Shown here one piece after another: positions 10,345 to 21,223 of a stretch of 64,000 nucleotides of DNA. Numbering within the stretch: the first letter of the stretch is position 1; each line of letters starts with the position of its first letter. Where the stretch lies: the NCBI RefSeq assembly GCF_048773025.1, contig NC_133551.1, positions 49,616,501 through 49,680,500 of the forward strand, given 5' to 3'. The DNA comes from Camelus bactrianus (Eukaryota > Chordata > Mammalia > Artiodactyla > Camelidae). The position numbers and the translations under genes are program-made. The notes below the pieces were generated by a model. That model worked only from the letters and a program-made list of their open reading frames with translations, ran no database searches and was not told the origin of the DNA.

Positions 10345-11215
10345 TTGATTTTACAAATCAGTAAATCAAGTAAGCACTTGGTAGACAAAGAAGAAAAATG
10401 TATTAATAAGCCAGAGGAAATCACCAAATTATCAAAAATAGCACAGAGAGATGAAAGCATGAAAAATATGAAAGAAAGGAGAAAGTCCAGAATATGTCTA
10501 GAATTCCAAAAGGATTTATTTGAGAGAATGGAGAAGAAGCACTAAACAAATAAATAATGGCTGAAAACTTTTAGTAATTGAAGACATTAGTCTGCAGATA
10601 AAGGAATCACAATGATCCCCAAGCAGGATAGATGAAACTAAAACCATACTTGGCATATTGTGGTGAAATTGCAGAATATCATAGACAAAGAGAGATCTCA
10701 GAATAACCGGAGAGGAACAAGTCATTTATAAATGAAAGGTGATTAGATTTACAGATACCGTAACAACAATGGAAACCCCACCCCCACACTCCCATGGAAT
10801 TATACATCAATTGCTAAGAGAAATTAATATAGAATATTATACCTTGCTAACCCATTATTCAAGAATAAAGATAAAATAAGACATGCTACAGAATAAACTT
10901 TAGGAAAAAGGAAGAACTGAAGCAAAGAAGAGGGTATAACATTGGGCAAAGAAACTGGTAAACGTGAATACATGTAAATAGCCATTCACTGTTTAAGACA
11001 AAAATAATCACAAATTTGAGAATATGAAGACCAGGCAGAAGTAAAATATTGAACAATAATAATTTTAAGATAAAAATGTTTTTTGGACATTTAAGCACTC
11101 TAAAATTCTGTAATATTCTTCAGAAGGACAGAGCTAACAAGTCTTTGTGTGCATTTAAAAATATTAAAGTTACTAAGAGGGGCATTAGGAAATACAATTC
11201 AAACAGGGTGTTAAA
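10345..11215 (+). mobile_element. ancient L1 ORF1/HAL1-like LINE, plus-strand copy
   Basis: The text reads forward as diverged ORF1 sequence: 'aataatggctgaaaacttt', 'aagacattagtctgcag', 'ccccaagcaggatagatg', 'aagagagatctcagaataa' and 'acaacaatggaaacc'. It continues as AT-rich 3' sequence to about 11215. It points away from the minus-strand copy on its left, giving a head-to-head arrangement of related elements. Confidence 0.6.
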
Positions 11216-12160
11216 TGGAAGTTTTGACAGAGGCACCAGGATGTAATTCTATGCTACCTTCAAAACAAAGTGCTAGATCAAAATACAGAATTTCCAGTGG
11301 AAACATAGATCCCCAGTCCCATGACTCTGAGACCTATCAGCAAGGTCCAGTACGTAAAAGGGGTCTGGGTGAGGATTTTGAGAAGGGGATCTTGTGAGGA
11401 GGAATTTTGGGAAGTCCCTGAAATCCAGTTCCCTAAGGATAGAGAGGTGAGGTTGCTTAACCTCTCAATTCAACCTAAGTATCTATGGTGCTGGGTTGGG
11501 TTGGGTGGGAGAACTCTTCAACCAGGCAAATCAGAGAGCCTGATTTTGTCTTCTGCAGTTGGGAGACATCTGTTCTGATGTTTGACATAGGACTGCGATG
11601 CTAAGTGGCCTTTGGCAGGGAAGAAAGAGTAGAAGATTGCATTTGGGAAGTACCTATGTTCCCACTACGGCAGGGCAAAAGATGGTTTCTGTGGATAAGA
11701 TACAGATCATGCAGAGAGAGTCAGATGGGAGTCTTAATATTTAAGACCTGCCCAATGAAGAAAGGGTGAAATCCTGTGATATGGGTCTCATGGGCAGAGG
11801 GGTGGGGCAGTCAGAAGAATGGGATGCAGCCTCCACCCTAAGGGACTTGCAGCCAGGGGAGCCTAGCTGTAACTTCTGCTTGGGCCAGAGAGTGCAAAGT
11901 CTGCAGGACCACCAGGAGCCAAGTGAGAGCTTTACTGCCCCTAATTCTTCCCCATCTGTACTCTGACCCTCAGGGGCTTGAAGCCCTGCTTAATAAACTG
12001 GAGGTAGGAGGATGAAAGGAAACAGAAGCTCACCATATCTCCCTTCCCTGACCCCAAGTTCCCACCTTTCACAGGCCCTGATTAGGGAGGGCACAAACCA
12101 TGTGTAACCAGCTCATTTGGGAACAGAAGATGTCTCACCTTGACATGAAGATTCAAATGT
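11216..12160. other. no gene or confident repeat
   Basis: Frames of 60-85 codons at 11215-11966 overlap each other in different frames and match nothing known. Base composition rises to moderate GC after 11700. No promoter-like or splice-like pattern stood out. Confidence 0.4.
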
Positions 12161-12164
12161 TCAG

Positions 12165-12290
12165 TCTTGCAATAAACACGTACCGAGTGCCTATTCTGTG
12201 CCAGGCATTGCTCAACACTGGGGATTTGTCAGTGAACAAAATACATAAAAATATCTTCCTTCATGGAGCTAACATTTTAATGGAATAATG
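12165..12290. repeat. ancient mammalian-wide repeat fragment (L2-like, unassigned)
   Basis: The pattern 'gagtgcctattctgtgcc', 'aggcattgctcaacactgg', 'ggatttgtcagtgaacaaa' and 'catggagctaacattttaa' is one of the commonest ancient mammalian repeat texts. A better copy lies at 59900-60120. Confidence 0.5.
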
Positions 12291-12574
12291 TCTAGGATTA
12301 GATATTCTAAAGTTGATATTTTATGTTGTGACTTAAAGTGACCACAGAACTGTCTGTTACCTAAAAAAAAAAAAAAGTAAGAATTTGAGGGGATAAGTAA
12401 ATATAAAATAAATGTTTAAACCCTTGAATTTTAATGAATGACTGTTTACCAGACAAATACCAAAATAAAGCTAATAACTATATTATCATCAGAGAATAGT
12501 CTGTTAACAAAGACTGTTGTTAAGGATTTTTTTTAAAGGGTTGGTGAAGCTGTAACAGTTCTCAACTTGTCTGT

Positions 12575-12770
12575 ACCTAATAGCATAACTTCAAAATACA
12601 TGAAGCACAAATTGACAGAATGACAAGGAGAAATGGACAGATCTATTATTGTAAAGGGAGATTTAAATGTAACTCTTATAACTCTATAACTGATTGAGTA
12701 AACAGACAAAAAAATTATTAAGCATCAGAATATTGTGATGGCAGGGCAAAAGGACAATTGACAAGCTTGA
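12575..12770 (+). mobile_element. L1 ORF2 fragment, left part (endonuclease region)
   Basis: The text reads forward as diverged L1 ORF2, with 'acagaatgacaaggagaa' followed by 'atggacagatctattatt' and 'gacaagcttgatct', which matches the endonuclease-domain coding region. It is interrupted at 12771 by a hAT element and continues at 12999. Confidence 0.7.
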
Positions 12771-12998
12771 TCTAAAGCAGAGATTGGCAAATTATGGCCC
12801 ATGGGCCAACTCCAGCCAACTGCCCATTTCTATAAATAAAGTTTTATTGGAACACAGCTTTGTTTCTCTGTTTAGTACTGACCATGGCTGCTTTTGTGCA
12901 ACAACAGCAGTGTTGAATATCTGTGACAGTGTCCACAAATATGAAAATATTTACTATCTGGCCCTTTGTAGGACATTTGTTGACCCCTCATCTAAAGC
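12771..12998 (-). mobile_element. hAT non-autonomous DNA transposon with perfect 8-bp target duplication
   Basis: The element body is 12779-12990, flanked by TCTAAAGC at 12771-12778 and 12991-12998, an exact 8-bp duplication as hAT transposases produce. Ends are imperfect inverted repeats (AGAGATTGGCAAATTATGGCC and GTTGACCCCTCA). The inner text 'aaagttttattggaacacag' and 'tttactatctggccctttg' identifies a common mammalian Charlie-group family, and a second copy lies at 40801-41022. It is about 212 bp and carries no transposase. Exact family name not assigned. Confidence 0.9.
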
Positions 12999-13610
12999 AC
13001 CTATACAAAACCCTGCTTCTAACAATGGAGAGGACATGTTCTTTTCAAGCACTCATGTACATTTGTAAAAATTGATAGTGTAGCAAATATTGACTAATAA
13101 AAATCCAACATCATATATATCTCTAACCACAGAAAAAAATCATAAATATCTCTGATTACAAGGCAATTAAATCAGAAATTGATAATTAAAACATAACCAT
13201 TCCCTCCACAATTAAAAAATATCTTCTAAATAATTAATGAATCAAAGAAAAAATCATAATGGAAACTTTATGTATGAACTGAATGATAATGAAAATGTTA
13301 CATTTCAAAACTAGTGGGAAATGGCTAAAACACTTCTGTGAGGAAAATATAGAGCTATAATTTATATTTGAAAAGAAAACTCCAAGTCCAAAAGTAAAAA
13401 AAAAGAACAAAAGGGCAAACTCAAAGTAGAGGAAAGGAAATATTAATGACTGAATTAGTAAAATAGAAAATAAAGAACCAATAGAAAAGACCCAGTAAAT
13501 CAGAAAACAAAAGATAAAGAATCCTTCAGCAAGACAGACCAAGGGGAAAAAAAAAAAAAAGACAAGAAGAACAAATAAACACTATTGAGAATGAAAGTGC
13601 TTTGTGGTCA
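12999..13610 (+). mobile_element. L1 ORF2 fragment, right part
   Basis: L1 ORF2 text continues after the hAT insertion: 'gttcttttcaagcactcatg', 'aatcagaaattgataatta', 'gaactgaatgataatg', 'atgtgctaaaacactt'-like and 'cagcaagacagaccaagg' blocks, in the consensus order from the end of the endonuclease domain toward the reverse transcriptase. A run of 14 A at 13546-13559 lies in the lysine-rich segment. Many stops break the frame. Confidence 0.7.
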
Positions 13611-13754
13611 GATGACAAGGGACTGGATAGAGCTGAGAGATGGGCACAATGTTTTCTTTCTAGTAGTCTCTGTACATTTCTGTATGTTTGAAAGATTTCT
13701 TCATACACACACATACACACACATAAAATAAAATATGCAAACAACAACAAAAAA

Positions 13755-13920
13755 GGAGTGTGGGCTCTGGATTCAAATTGCCTGAGCTTTAAGATCAGTT
13801 CTACAATTTGTGGGCGAGTGCCTTGGGGCCTTCCTGCTTCTGTTCCCTGTCTGTAAAACGGAGATAATAGTAACCAGCCCATTAGTTCACACACCCTCCT
13901 TCACGAGGTGTGGGGATTTC
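13755..13920 (+). repeat. MIR SINE
   Basis: The 5' part 'gtgggctctggattcaaat' and the core 'ccctgtctgtaaaacgg' plus 'agataatagtaaccagc' appear in MIR order. Confidence 0.65.
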
Positions 13921-13924
13921 AGGC

Positions 13925-14205
13925 CAAGGTTTCATTGACATTGATTTTCAAAGCTCTTTCTCTAGTCTTAAGCTTGCCCCAGAATCCCTTAACGCATCTC
14001 CCTCACCGTTAGACAGGAAGGTTTAGACTACCCTGGGGACGTTGGGAAGTTCTCTTGGTGCTCGAGATTCCACTTGGGAGGAGAGGGAGGGATTATCCAG
14101 GGAGGCTGTGGAAGGAGGAGTGGAGCTGGGAAGATCCAAGGGAAAGAACCAGTGTTTACTACCCAGAGCATCAGCTAGTTTGCTAGATGGCAACACCTAT
14201 GTCCT
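13925..14205. other. nothing recognised
   Basis: A G-rich patch (14070-14130) on otherwise ordinary sequence. No gene or repeat match. Confidence 0.4.
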
Positions 14206-14209
14206 CCTG

Positions 14210-14905
14210 TGACAGGTGATAAGCATGTTATCCACCACTGGCTGTGTTTGTTTTCACTTGGTATTAGATGCCAAGATATCATCCTGCTGCGATCCATCTA
14301 GTTCATGGCTTCCAATGACTGCATGATACTCAGTGATGAACCAAATCCGGCCATAACCTCTCCTCACCCTTTCCCCTGGTCTCAGGAATTTAGATTGCCT
14401 TTAATTCCTGGCCACCAAAAACAACACTTAGGAATTTCTTCATAGACGACCCCTTACAGGGCCCTGTGAACATTTCTCTGGGATACATAGCTGAAGATGA
14501 ACTCTCTGGGTCAGAAAGAAGGTAGGCACTTATTTAAACTAAGAATTGCTGGGTGGTTTTCCAGAGTGGCTGTGAACAGGGCATGAAGATTTCTGTTTCC
14601 CTACAAACTCACCAACACAGATATTTTCAGTATTTACAACATGGGGGTTGAGTCATATCTCATTGTATTTATTTTGACATTTTTCTAATTACTGGTGAAT
14701 TTGGAGATCTCTTAATATACTTTTATCCTTTTGGATTTCCTCTTCCATGAATTTCCCCTTTGGTCTCATGTACTTTGCCGTTTTTCTTTTGAGTTTCCTG
14801 TCCTTTTCTGATTGGTTCTCAGAAGGTCCTTGTATATTCTAGAAATTGACCGTCTGTGGTGTGTAGATATCACAGATAACTTCTTCTGGTCTTCATGTGT
14901 CTGTA
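14210..14905 (-). mobile_element. old L1M fragment (ORF2 C-terminus and 3' region)
   Basis: Antisense old L1 text runs through 'gttcatggcttccaatgac', 'attgctgggtggttttcc', 'agtcatatctcattgtat', 'ctaattactggtgaatttg' and 'gtccttgtatattctag'. The matching minus-strand translation near 14766-14900 contains a diverged SRIYKDLLRTNQKRTGNSKE segment of ORF2p. Confidence 0.65.
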
Positions 14906-15755
14906 ACTTACTGTTGGGTCCTCCCTTGGATAGTAGAACTGGCTGAGTCACTAAGCTCAATAGGATAAAATCAGGATTGGAAGCAGGTCAGTCCCCCTCC
15001 AAACTCCATACTCTCCAGAGTTCCCCTTCTCCTTTGCTGTGTCCAAAGAGGGCAAGTCCCCATTCAGTCAAGGCAACATTTGGATATTTGGAAAGGAAGG
15101 TAGTAGTGCATCCCCAGAAACTACATGAAGAAGAATCCCACTAATGCTGTGGAAGCCATGTCAATGCTTGAAGATGAGATTTCATGATTCTTAGAAGGCC
15201 TTTTCTAGGGTAACCATCACCTTCCTGGTTGACATTATCAAGCGCTAGCATATATCTAAATGGAGCATGGAACCACAGGTCTTCTTGGTAACCTGGGGTC
15301 CCACTGACAAGCCAAGCTGAATCTGCAAAGCTTCCTTGGTCTCCCCATGTCCCCTGCTCAGCCTTGACATTCAAATAAGCAGTGTCTTCATTTCTCCAGC
15401 ATCCCACATTAGGAACCTCAGATAATTCACCTAACTCTCTTCTGCCCCATTTTCTGCCAAATCCTGGTAGTCCCTGCCCCATTCTTTTCTCCCTGCTGCG
15501 TGGAGCTTCTTTGCAGTTCCTCTGATCCAGACTCCTCTCTCCAGCATCCCTTCCCTCCATCCCTCCATTGTTCCTCTCATGTTTCTGTTGCCTTTGTCCT
15601 GACCTAGCTACTATTACATGGCTATTCCTCACAGCTGAAAAATGTGGCTTGAGGAGTGAATGTGGGTCTCAGCTTTGCCATTCATCAGCACTGGCAAGAG
15701 GACCTTCCCCAGCCAGCAGTGGTGTCACCAGCAAGTGTCCAGTCCACATCTCTTG
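14906..15755. other. non-repetitive stretch; 163-codon minus frame of doubtful value
   Basis: A minus-strand frame spans 15141-15632. Its translation is rich in R, G, E and Q without recognisable motifs, and a plus-strand frame (15568-15864) overlaps it. The plus strand is pyrimidine-rich (15380-15600), which suppresses stops on the minus strand and explains the open frame by composition. Confidence 0.35.
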
Positions 15756-16080
15756 GGCATTGAGTGGTATGATGGGCACCAGCAGTTTGACGGCAGATAC
15801 CATCCCTGCCCTCAATTTGCTCACTTTTAGTGGAGAAGACATGAAAGCCACCAGATGCATGTAGTATGATGAGTGTGATCAAAGAGATGTGCTTAGAAGA
15901 AGTGATTGATGTGCCTAAAATGGGGATGGAGATGGTCAGGGGAGGCTTGTTAGAGGGGCTGATATTTGAGCCAAATGTGAAGGGGGTAGGGATGAATTTT
16001 CAGGTGGGCAGCGCTGGTAGAGGCTGAAGGCATGGCAAGATGAAGCAAGTTGGCATCATTAGTGATGCAGGTTTCTACCT
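15756..16080. repeat. ancient mammalian-wide repeat fragment (unassigned)
   Basis: Blocks such as 'ccctgccctcaatttgctc', 'acttttagtggagaagac' and 'ttgagccaaatgtgaagg' follow the order of a widespread ancient repeat that recurs at 25735-26330 and 45330-46020. Confidence 0.4.
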
Positions 16081-16128
16081 CATCTTTCTTATGGGGCTTT
16101 GAGAGCCAAGCGTGAACACGTTTGTGGT

Positions 16129-16290
16129 CAGCCCTACTTATCCCCATTTCCTCATCCAAGGTTGGTTGAATCTGCAGATGTGGAACCTGTGTATGTGGAG
16201 ACCCAACTGTAAGGGATTTAAGCATCTGCAGATTTGGGGTCTTCTCAGGATGTCCTGGAATCAATACCCTGCAGATACTGAGGGACGGTG
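16129..16290 (+). mobile_element. MER2/Tigger-like TcMar DNA transposon fragment
   Basis: The text 'gttggttgaatctgcagatg', 'tggaacctgtgtatgtgg', 'catctgcagatttgggg' and 'ccctgcagatactgaggg' matches the palindromic ends of MER2-type Tigger elements. The outer ends CAGCCCTACTTATCC and GATACTGAGGGACGGTG are imperfect inverted repeats. About 160 bp, non-coding, internally deleted. Confidence 0.6.
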
Positions 16291-16589
16291 TTGCATTGCC
16301 AACAAATGCTGTAGGGATGGATGCTATTAGTTGTTATTTGATTAAAATGTTGCCTTTTGGGTTTAATCTGAAACAAGAGGAATGCTGGGCTTCTGTCTCA
16401 CCAGGTTTGGGTGGCCTGCTGCCTTGGCTGCCTTCCACATACCCACCCCAAATGTGCACAACCAAAGTGCTGCGTCAGACTACACTTTCTGTTAAATGTT
16501 GCGATCCATTTTTCCTTCTCGTTATCTTTATGTGTGCTCTGTGTCTAAACTTTACTTGGGAGCCTGGAGCAGAGAGAGAGACTCAGGAT

Positions 16590-16650
16590 TGTGGAGACAG
16601 GCTGAGCTGGGTTCAAATGCTGGGTCTTCCCCTTTCTACTTGTTAGTTCA
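16590..16650 (+). repeat. MIR SINE fragment
   Basis: Only the first part of an MIR is visible ('agctgggttcaaatgctggg' and 'ccctttctacttgttag'). Confidence 0.4.
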
Positions 16651-16789
16651 GGCCCTGCCTCCAAGGATTGGAGTGCTTCACAATTCTCAGGGTGCTCACT
16701 CCAGGAACCAACAGGTGGTTAGCTACATCAGTGATGTGTAGGTTTTAGTGGTTTAATTCTGAAGGTGATTTTATTCCTAAATTCTGGGG

Positions 16790-17190
16790 GCACATTCTGC
16801 CTGTAACTAGAATAAAATCCAAACCTCTTTCCTTAGCCTAAGAGGCCTTGTGAGAATTAGCCTACCTCATCCTCCACTGCTTTCCCTGAGCTCTCTAAGT
16901 CCCATTAACACTGGCCAAGATCATTGCTGCCTCAGGGAATTTGCACTTGCTGTTCCTTCTGTGTTGAATTGTCTTCCCCCTGATTTTTGTCTGGCTGGCT
17001 TCTTCTCAGTTATCAGTTCAAATGTCGCCTCTTGTTGTCCTCTAGTCACCTGTACTCTTTGTAGGGCTAGAATGTAAACTCTGTCTTAGCAGGGACCTTA
17101 TCTGTCCTGATCACTGCTGTATTCCCAGAACCCAGAACAGTGTTGTGTACACACCCACATTCAATAAATGCATTTGAGTAAGTGGCCAAT
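16790..17190 (+). repeat. L2 LINE 3' end
   Basis: Typical L2 3' text in order: 'aataaaatccaaacctc', 'agaggccttgtgagaatt', 'ctcagggaatttgcacttg', 'agttcaaatgtcgcctc', 'aactctgtcttagcaggg' and 'cattcaataaatgcatttg'. It ends in the usual L2 tail. No coding part remains. Confidence 0.75.
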
Positions 17191-17194
17191 TGAA

Positions 17195-17480
17195 TAAATG
17201 GACTTAACTGAGAAGAGAGACAACTCTCCATTTAAAAATATGGAGACGAACTTCTTTGGTGCCTACAGATACCTCTAGAATCGAGACTTAAGTATTTATG
17301 GACCAGAAACATATTAATGCATAAGCGTTTGGTTGAGAGTGCCAAGGAGAGTGATCACCAATGAGTAATAATTACAAGATTAGCATGCTGTGGGAGGCAC
17401 TGGGATTGAGCCTAGCTTAGCAACTCTTGCTTCTGAAATAGAGTTCGATAAAGTGTTTCACCCAGGTTATGTAAGTTCCA
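17195..17480. other. nothing recognised
   Basis: Ordinary AT-leaning sequence between L2 and MIR copies without gene signals. Confidence 0.4.
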
Positions 17481-17484
17481 TGGC

Positions 17485-17690
17485 TGTAATGTGGCGGGAG
17501 GCACTGACCTTGGAGAAGAAATGTTTGAGTTCAAGTTCTGGTTCTGTATCTTCTTAGCTGGATGGTTTTGGGCTTTTCCCTTAAGCTAGTTGGTCCTCTA
17601 TTTTCTCATCTGTGAAATGGGAGCATTCTAACCACCATGGTGGTTATGAGGACAGACTGAAATAATGGATATGGTGCACGTGAAACAAAT
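17485..17690 (+). repeat. MIR SINE, nearly full length
   Basis: The order 'ttgagttcaagttctgg', 'tattttctcatctgtgaaat', 'tggttatgaggacagactg' and 'gtgcacgtgaaac' covers most of the 260-bp MIR. Confidence 0.7.
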
Positions 17691-17694
17691 ATAG

Positions 17695-18830
17695 GCTTGA
17701 TGAGGGATGGGGAAGGAGGGAGCAAGGATCATCATCCTGTGACCCTGCTCTGGGCAGCTCTGTCTGGCCCTGGCAGTGTGAGCACAGAGGTGATGCCAGA
17801 GAGTTCTGAGTGCTGGCTGAAGGACACTCTTCTCCAACATTTGTGGTCAGAAACCAGCTTTCCACAACCTCATAGACATGATGTATTGGGGCTTGAATTT
17901 TATCCATGGCCAAAAGAAAACAGATAGACAAACAAACAAACCAGTCCTTGTCAAGAAGGCTCTCACTGTTCAATAGTGTCTTCTGGGGATTTTCCTCAGA
18001 TATCAGAACTAATAGCACCCAAGGTCCAGGATGTCAAGAAATGAAGTCCCTGCAGTCAGAGGGTGGGCTGTGTGAGGGTCAGAAGGGGGGTGCTGTGGAT
18101 CGCTGCAGGAAGGCGCCAGAGCCCCAGACACCCCTTAGGTGGGGTGGCCCAGGTCGCCATCCATCCAAATGGTTGAGGAAGTACCTATTGTCTCCACTGT
18201 GAGGTGCTGTGCTGAATCTCTGAGACAGATAATGTCATGGTCCTTTCTGTTTGTGCCTCTTTTGGGGGATGAAGGTGGGGGCTGGCTAAGAAAGACCCGG
18301 AGTTCAGACCCTGCTGCTCTACCTGGAATTAAAGGGAAGTGGTAAGTGGCATGCTGTCAGCTTTCCTATTTTAGTGGCCTCTCATGTGTTAGAATTACTT
18401 CTTGGGCATTATACACAGAATTGGGTGGGACTTGCTGACCTCTAATGGCGCTTCCTATGTGGTGGCTCTGTGACTCTCAGCTTTCTTCTTCTGGCCTAGA
18501 AGATGCGCCAGTGGCAAAGAGAAGATTTTCATGGCAATTTCTGTTCACCATGGTTGGAGAGAGAGAAACAAGACCTCTGTTCATGGATAGAGACAGCTGG
18601 AAAGGAGCATGTGGGTTCCCAGGCTCTCAAACTCCCTCCATGTCTCTGAGTCTTGCATGTTGTGTTTGGGAGGAGGACCAGCTGGTGGTGACTGCCTGGC
18701 AGAGGTGTGAGTCACTGTTTTGGGGCTGTCTTGCTGGTACTGCTTCTGGGTCACCAGAAAGATGAGATGTGTTTGACACATAGTGGTGCCCCTGTGGGTA
18801 GAAGCTGCAGGCCAGATGTTAAGAGTGTTC
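17695..18830. other. non-repetitive stretch, no gene supported
   Basis: Several overlapping frames of 68-124 codons occur on both strands (17644-18018 minus, 18445-18765 plus and others). None has family motifs, and they lie in competing frames. No CpG island or polyadenylation pattern was noted. Confidence 0.4.
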
Positions 18831-18834
18831 AGTG

Positions 18835-18930
18835 GGGGTCTGGATGAGTGGATTTGAGTCCCATTTCTGTTTCTTACTGGCTGTGGGGCCTGGGACTTAA
18901 GAGTCCTCATCTCTAAAACAAAGGTTTCAG
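18835..18930 (+). repeat. MIR SINE fragment
   Basis: The fragment reads 'gatttgagtcccatttctg', 'cttactggctgtggggcc' and 'cctcatctctaaaac', the 5' half of an MIR. Confidence 0.55.
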
Positions 18931-19740
18931 ACAAGGACCCGGAGACAGTGAAGGCTTGTGCTTCCTCTAAGAGGCTGTGAGGCCCCTAGAACACAAGCTC
19001 ATGGGCACTGCTGGGTTGACCCAGATCCAGAAAACTGCTGTGCTCCAAGTGCTCCTGAGGACTGGGCCCCTGCCCCGTCCTATCGGGCTGTGTTTGTATC
19101 ACAGAGCACCTTCCTTCCCTGTTCTGTCTCATCTGTCCAGGGATGGGCTTCTCATTTCACAGATGGAACAGCTGTTTGAGCAGTGGGTTTTCAGCCCAGC
19201 CCAGTGGGCTTCTCTGGGCTGAGGAGCTGTGTGTCCTCCCAGCAGCCTTGGTATTGGCTGATTTCCCTTCGCTGGGACACTTGTCACTATCACTCTTAAA
19301 ATGAGGTGTCCAGATGGGAACACAATACAGATGTGACCCACCTAGTACAGAGGGGATGCTCAGAAGCTGCTGAGTCGTGCCTGGAATTGAGACATCTCCC
19401 CAGCTGGCCTTATCCTCTGTTTGTGCCAAATCCATGGTATCCTATTAGACATCTGTCCATTTCAGGCGGAGGCAGTTCTGTGTTGTGATTTTTGTGTTTG
19501 TAAGTGTGTGTGAAGAAGGCTGTGTTTGGAGACAAGGACTGACTCTGGCTCCCCCTGGAGGACAGCTGTCTGTGATTAGGTTAGGCGGCCTCGTGTACCC
19601 TCACGGCCCTGTGTTCACTCTATCCTAAGGCAGCAGAGAATTTAATGACCTTGGTTGTTCTGTTTATTAAAATATCATCTTAGGGCTTCTCTAGCCATTA
19701 TAGAAAAGTTTGACTGAGTACCTCTGTATTCTTAAGCAGA
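18931..19740. other. non-repetitive stretch, no gene supported
   Basis: GC-moderate sequence with short overlapping frames at 18958-19488 on both strands; no family resemblance. Confidence 0.4.
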
Positions 19741-19744
19741 TGGC

Positions 19745-19850
19745 TCTGGGCACTTTTCTTTGTGACTTGGGCACTTAGGGGCTTCTCTGGGCCTCTGCTT
19801 GCCCATCTTTAAAATAAGACAATTTTTCTAGCTCTGAGTACATGACTCTT
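19745..19850 (+). repeat. MIR SINE fragment
   Basis: MIR core text: 'tttgtgacttgggcactta', 'ctctgggcctctgcttgcc' and 'catctttaaaataag'. Confidence 0.5.
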
Positions 19851-20051
19851 TGGGACTTAGGCTCTGTCTTTACAGCTACAAGAGCTGCTAGTTTGGGGTA
19901 TTATCTCTCTTTTTGGAATGTATTGTGACCTAAGAAAAAGAACTCATTCTTTGCCTAACTGTCTGCCTTACCTCCCTATTCGTCACCTTCTCCTGATGCC
20001 TTGCCGTTCCCCACCTCCCTCACCTGAAGATGCTCTGAGTTCAGCAGGAAG

Positions 20052-20290
20052 CAGCGTAGCACAATGGTTAAGGGCGGTGTCTGGAGGGGCCCATCCTGGG
20101 TGTGTGGTCTGGGTCCATCACTGACCAGCTGGGTGACCTTGGGTGCATCATATAACCTCTCTGTGTCTGTTCCATTATCTGCAAAAAGGGGGGTAATGCC
20201 AATACCTGCCTTATAAACAGATGCATGTAAAGTGCTTAGAATAGTGCAAAATCGTGTTTAACAATCCAATTGTTGTTATTTTGCTACTGC
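20052..20290 (+). repeat. MIR SINE, near full length
   Basis: The copy preserves the tRNA-like start ('gtagcacaatggttaaggg'), the core ('gaccagctgggtgaccttgg', 'cattatctgcaaaaagggg') and the tail ('atgtaaagtgcttagaatag'). It is one of the best MIR copies in the window. Confidence 0.8.
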
Positions 20291-20294
20291 TGTA

Positions 20295-20918
20295 TTCTTA
20301 TGGAGTGAGGTGGCAGGTGTAACCCACAGTCACCACCAGACTCTTTTCCTCTAGGAAGTGTAACAAACAAGCAAGAAAATAAACAGAAGACACAGATCCT
20401 GAAGTTTCCAGTGATGTCTGTTCTGAGTAGGAGACCCGCACAGGCCACTGTCCTGGCCATCAGGAGGAGAGCCCAGCTGGCTGGCCAGCAGAATGGGCCA
20501 TGGAGAACAGGTTCAGCCAAGAGTTTAAGAGATGGAGGTCACAGCCAGGAGGTTATTCATTATGTGCCTACAAGGCAATAAATGCTAACTGGGAATCTAC
20601 AGTAGGGATGAAAAAGCATCTGGTCATTGGAAGACTCGAACCAGTGAAACAGAAGAACTGGTGAATAAACAGTCACAGTACCATTTAAGGACTGAAAAGC
20701 AGCATCCTAGGAATCTGGAGTTGCTAGGGAGGGATTGTGAGGTACCTAAGGCCAAGATATAGAACAGACACGATCAAAGAGAGTGAAAACTTGGTGAAAC
20801 TTAGGAAGCTACTCTCAAAGTGATAAGAATATATGTTTTTTCCTCTATGTGACAGAAATAGTACAACAATGATGCTAAGTTTATTTTGAATTGATTCCTC
20901 TAAGTTAATATAATCATA
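20295..20918. other. nothing recognised
   Basis: No gene or repeat match. AT content rises toward the Tigger insertion on the right. Confidence 0.4.
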
Positions 20919-21223
20919 TACAGGCATATTTCATTTTATTGTGTTTTACCTTATTGCACTTAGCAGATACTGTGTTTTTTACAAATTGAAATTTTGTGGC
21001 AACCCTCTCTTTCTGATGATGGTTAGCATTTTTCAAGCAATAAAGTAATTTTAATTAAGGTATGTACATTTTTTTAAAACATAATGCTATGCACACTTAA
21101 TAGACTACGGTAGAGTGTAAACATAACTTTCATATGCAGTGGGAAACCAAAAACTTTGTGTGACTCACTTTACTGAAATATTTGCTTTATTGTAGTGCTC
21201 TGGAACTAAGGTATGCCAGTGTA
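20919..21223 (+). mobile_element. internally deleted Tigger1 (TcMar-Tigger) DNA transposon
   Basis: The left end CAGGCATATTTCATTTTATT matches the Tigger1 terminus, and the right end reads 'tttactgaaatatttgc' to 'aactaaggtatgccagtg'. TA at 20919-20920 and 21222-21223 is the expected TcMar target duplication. After about 85 bp of 5' end ('aaattttgtggcaaccctc') the text jumps to the 3' end ('tgatgatggttagcattttt', 'ctatgcacacttaatagac'), so about 2 kb including the pogo-type transposase gene is missing. Such deletion derivatives are mobilised by full-length relatives. Confidence 0.85.
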
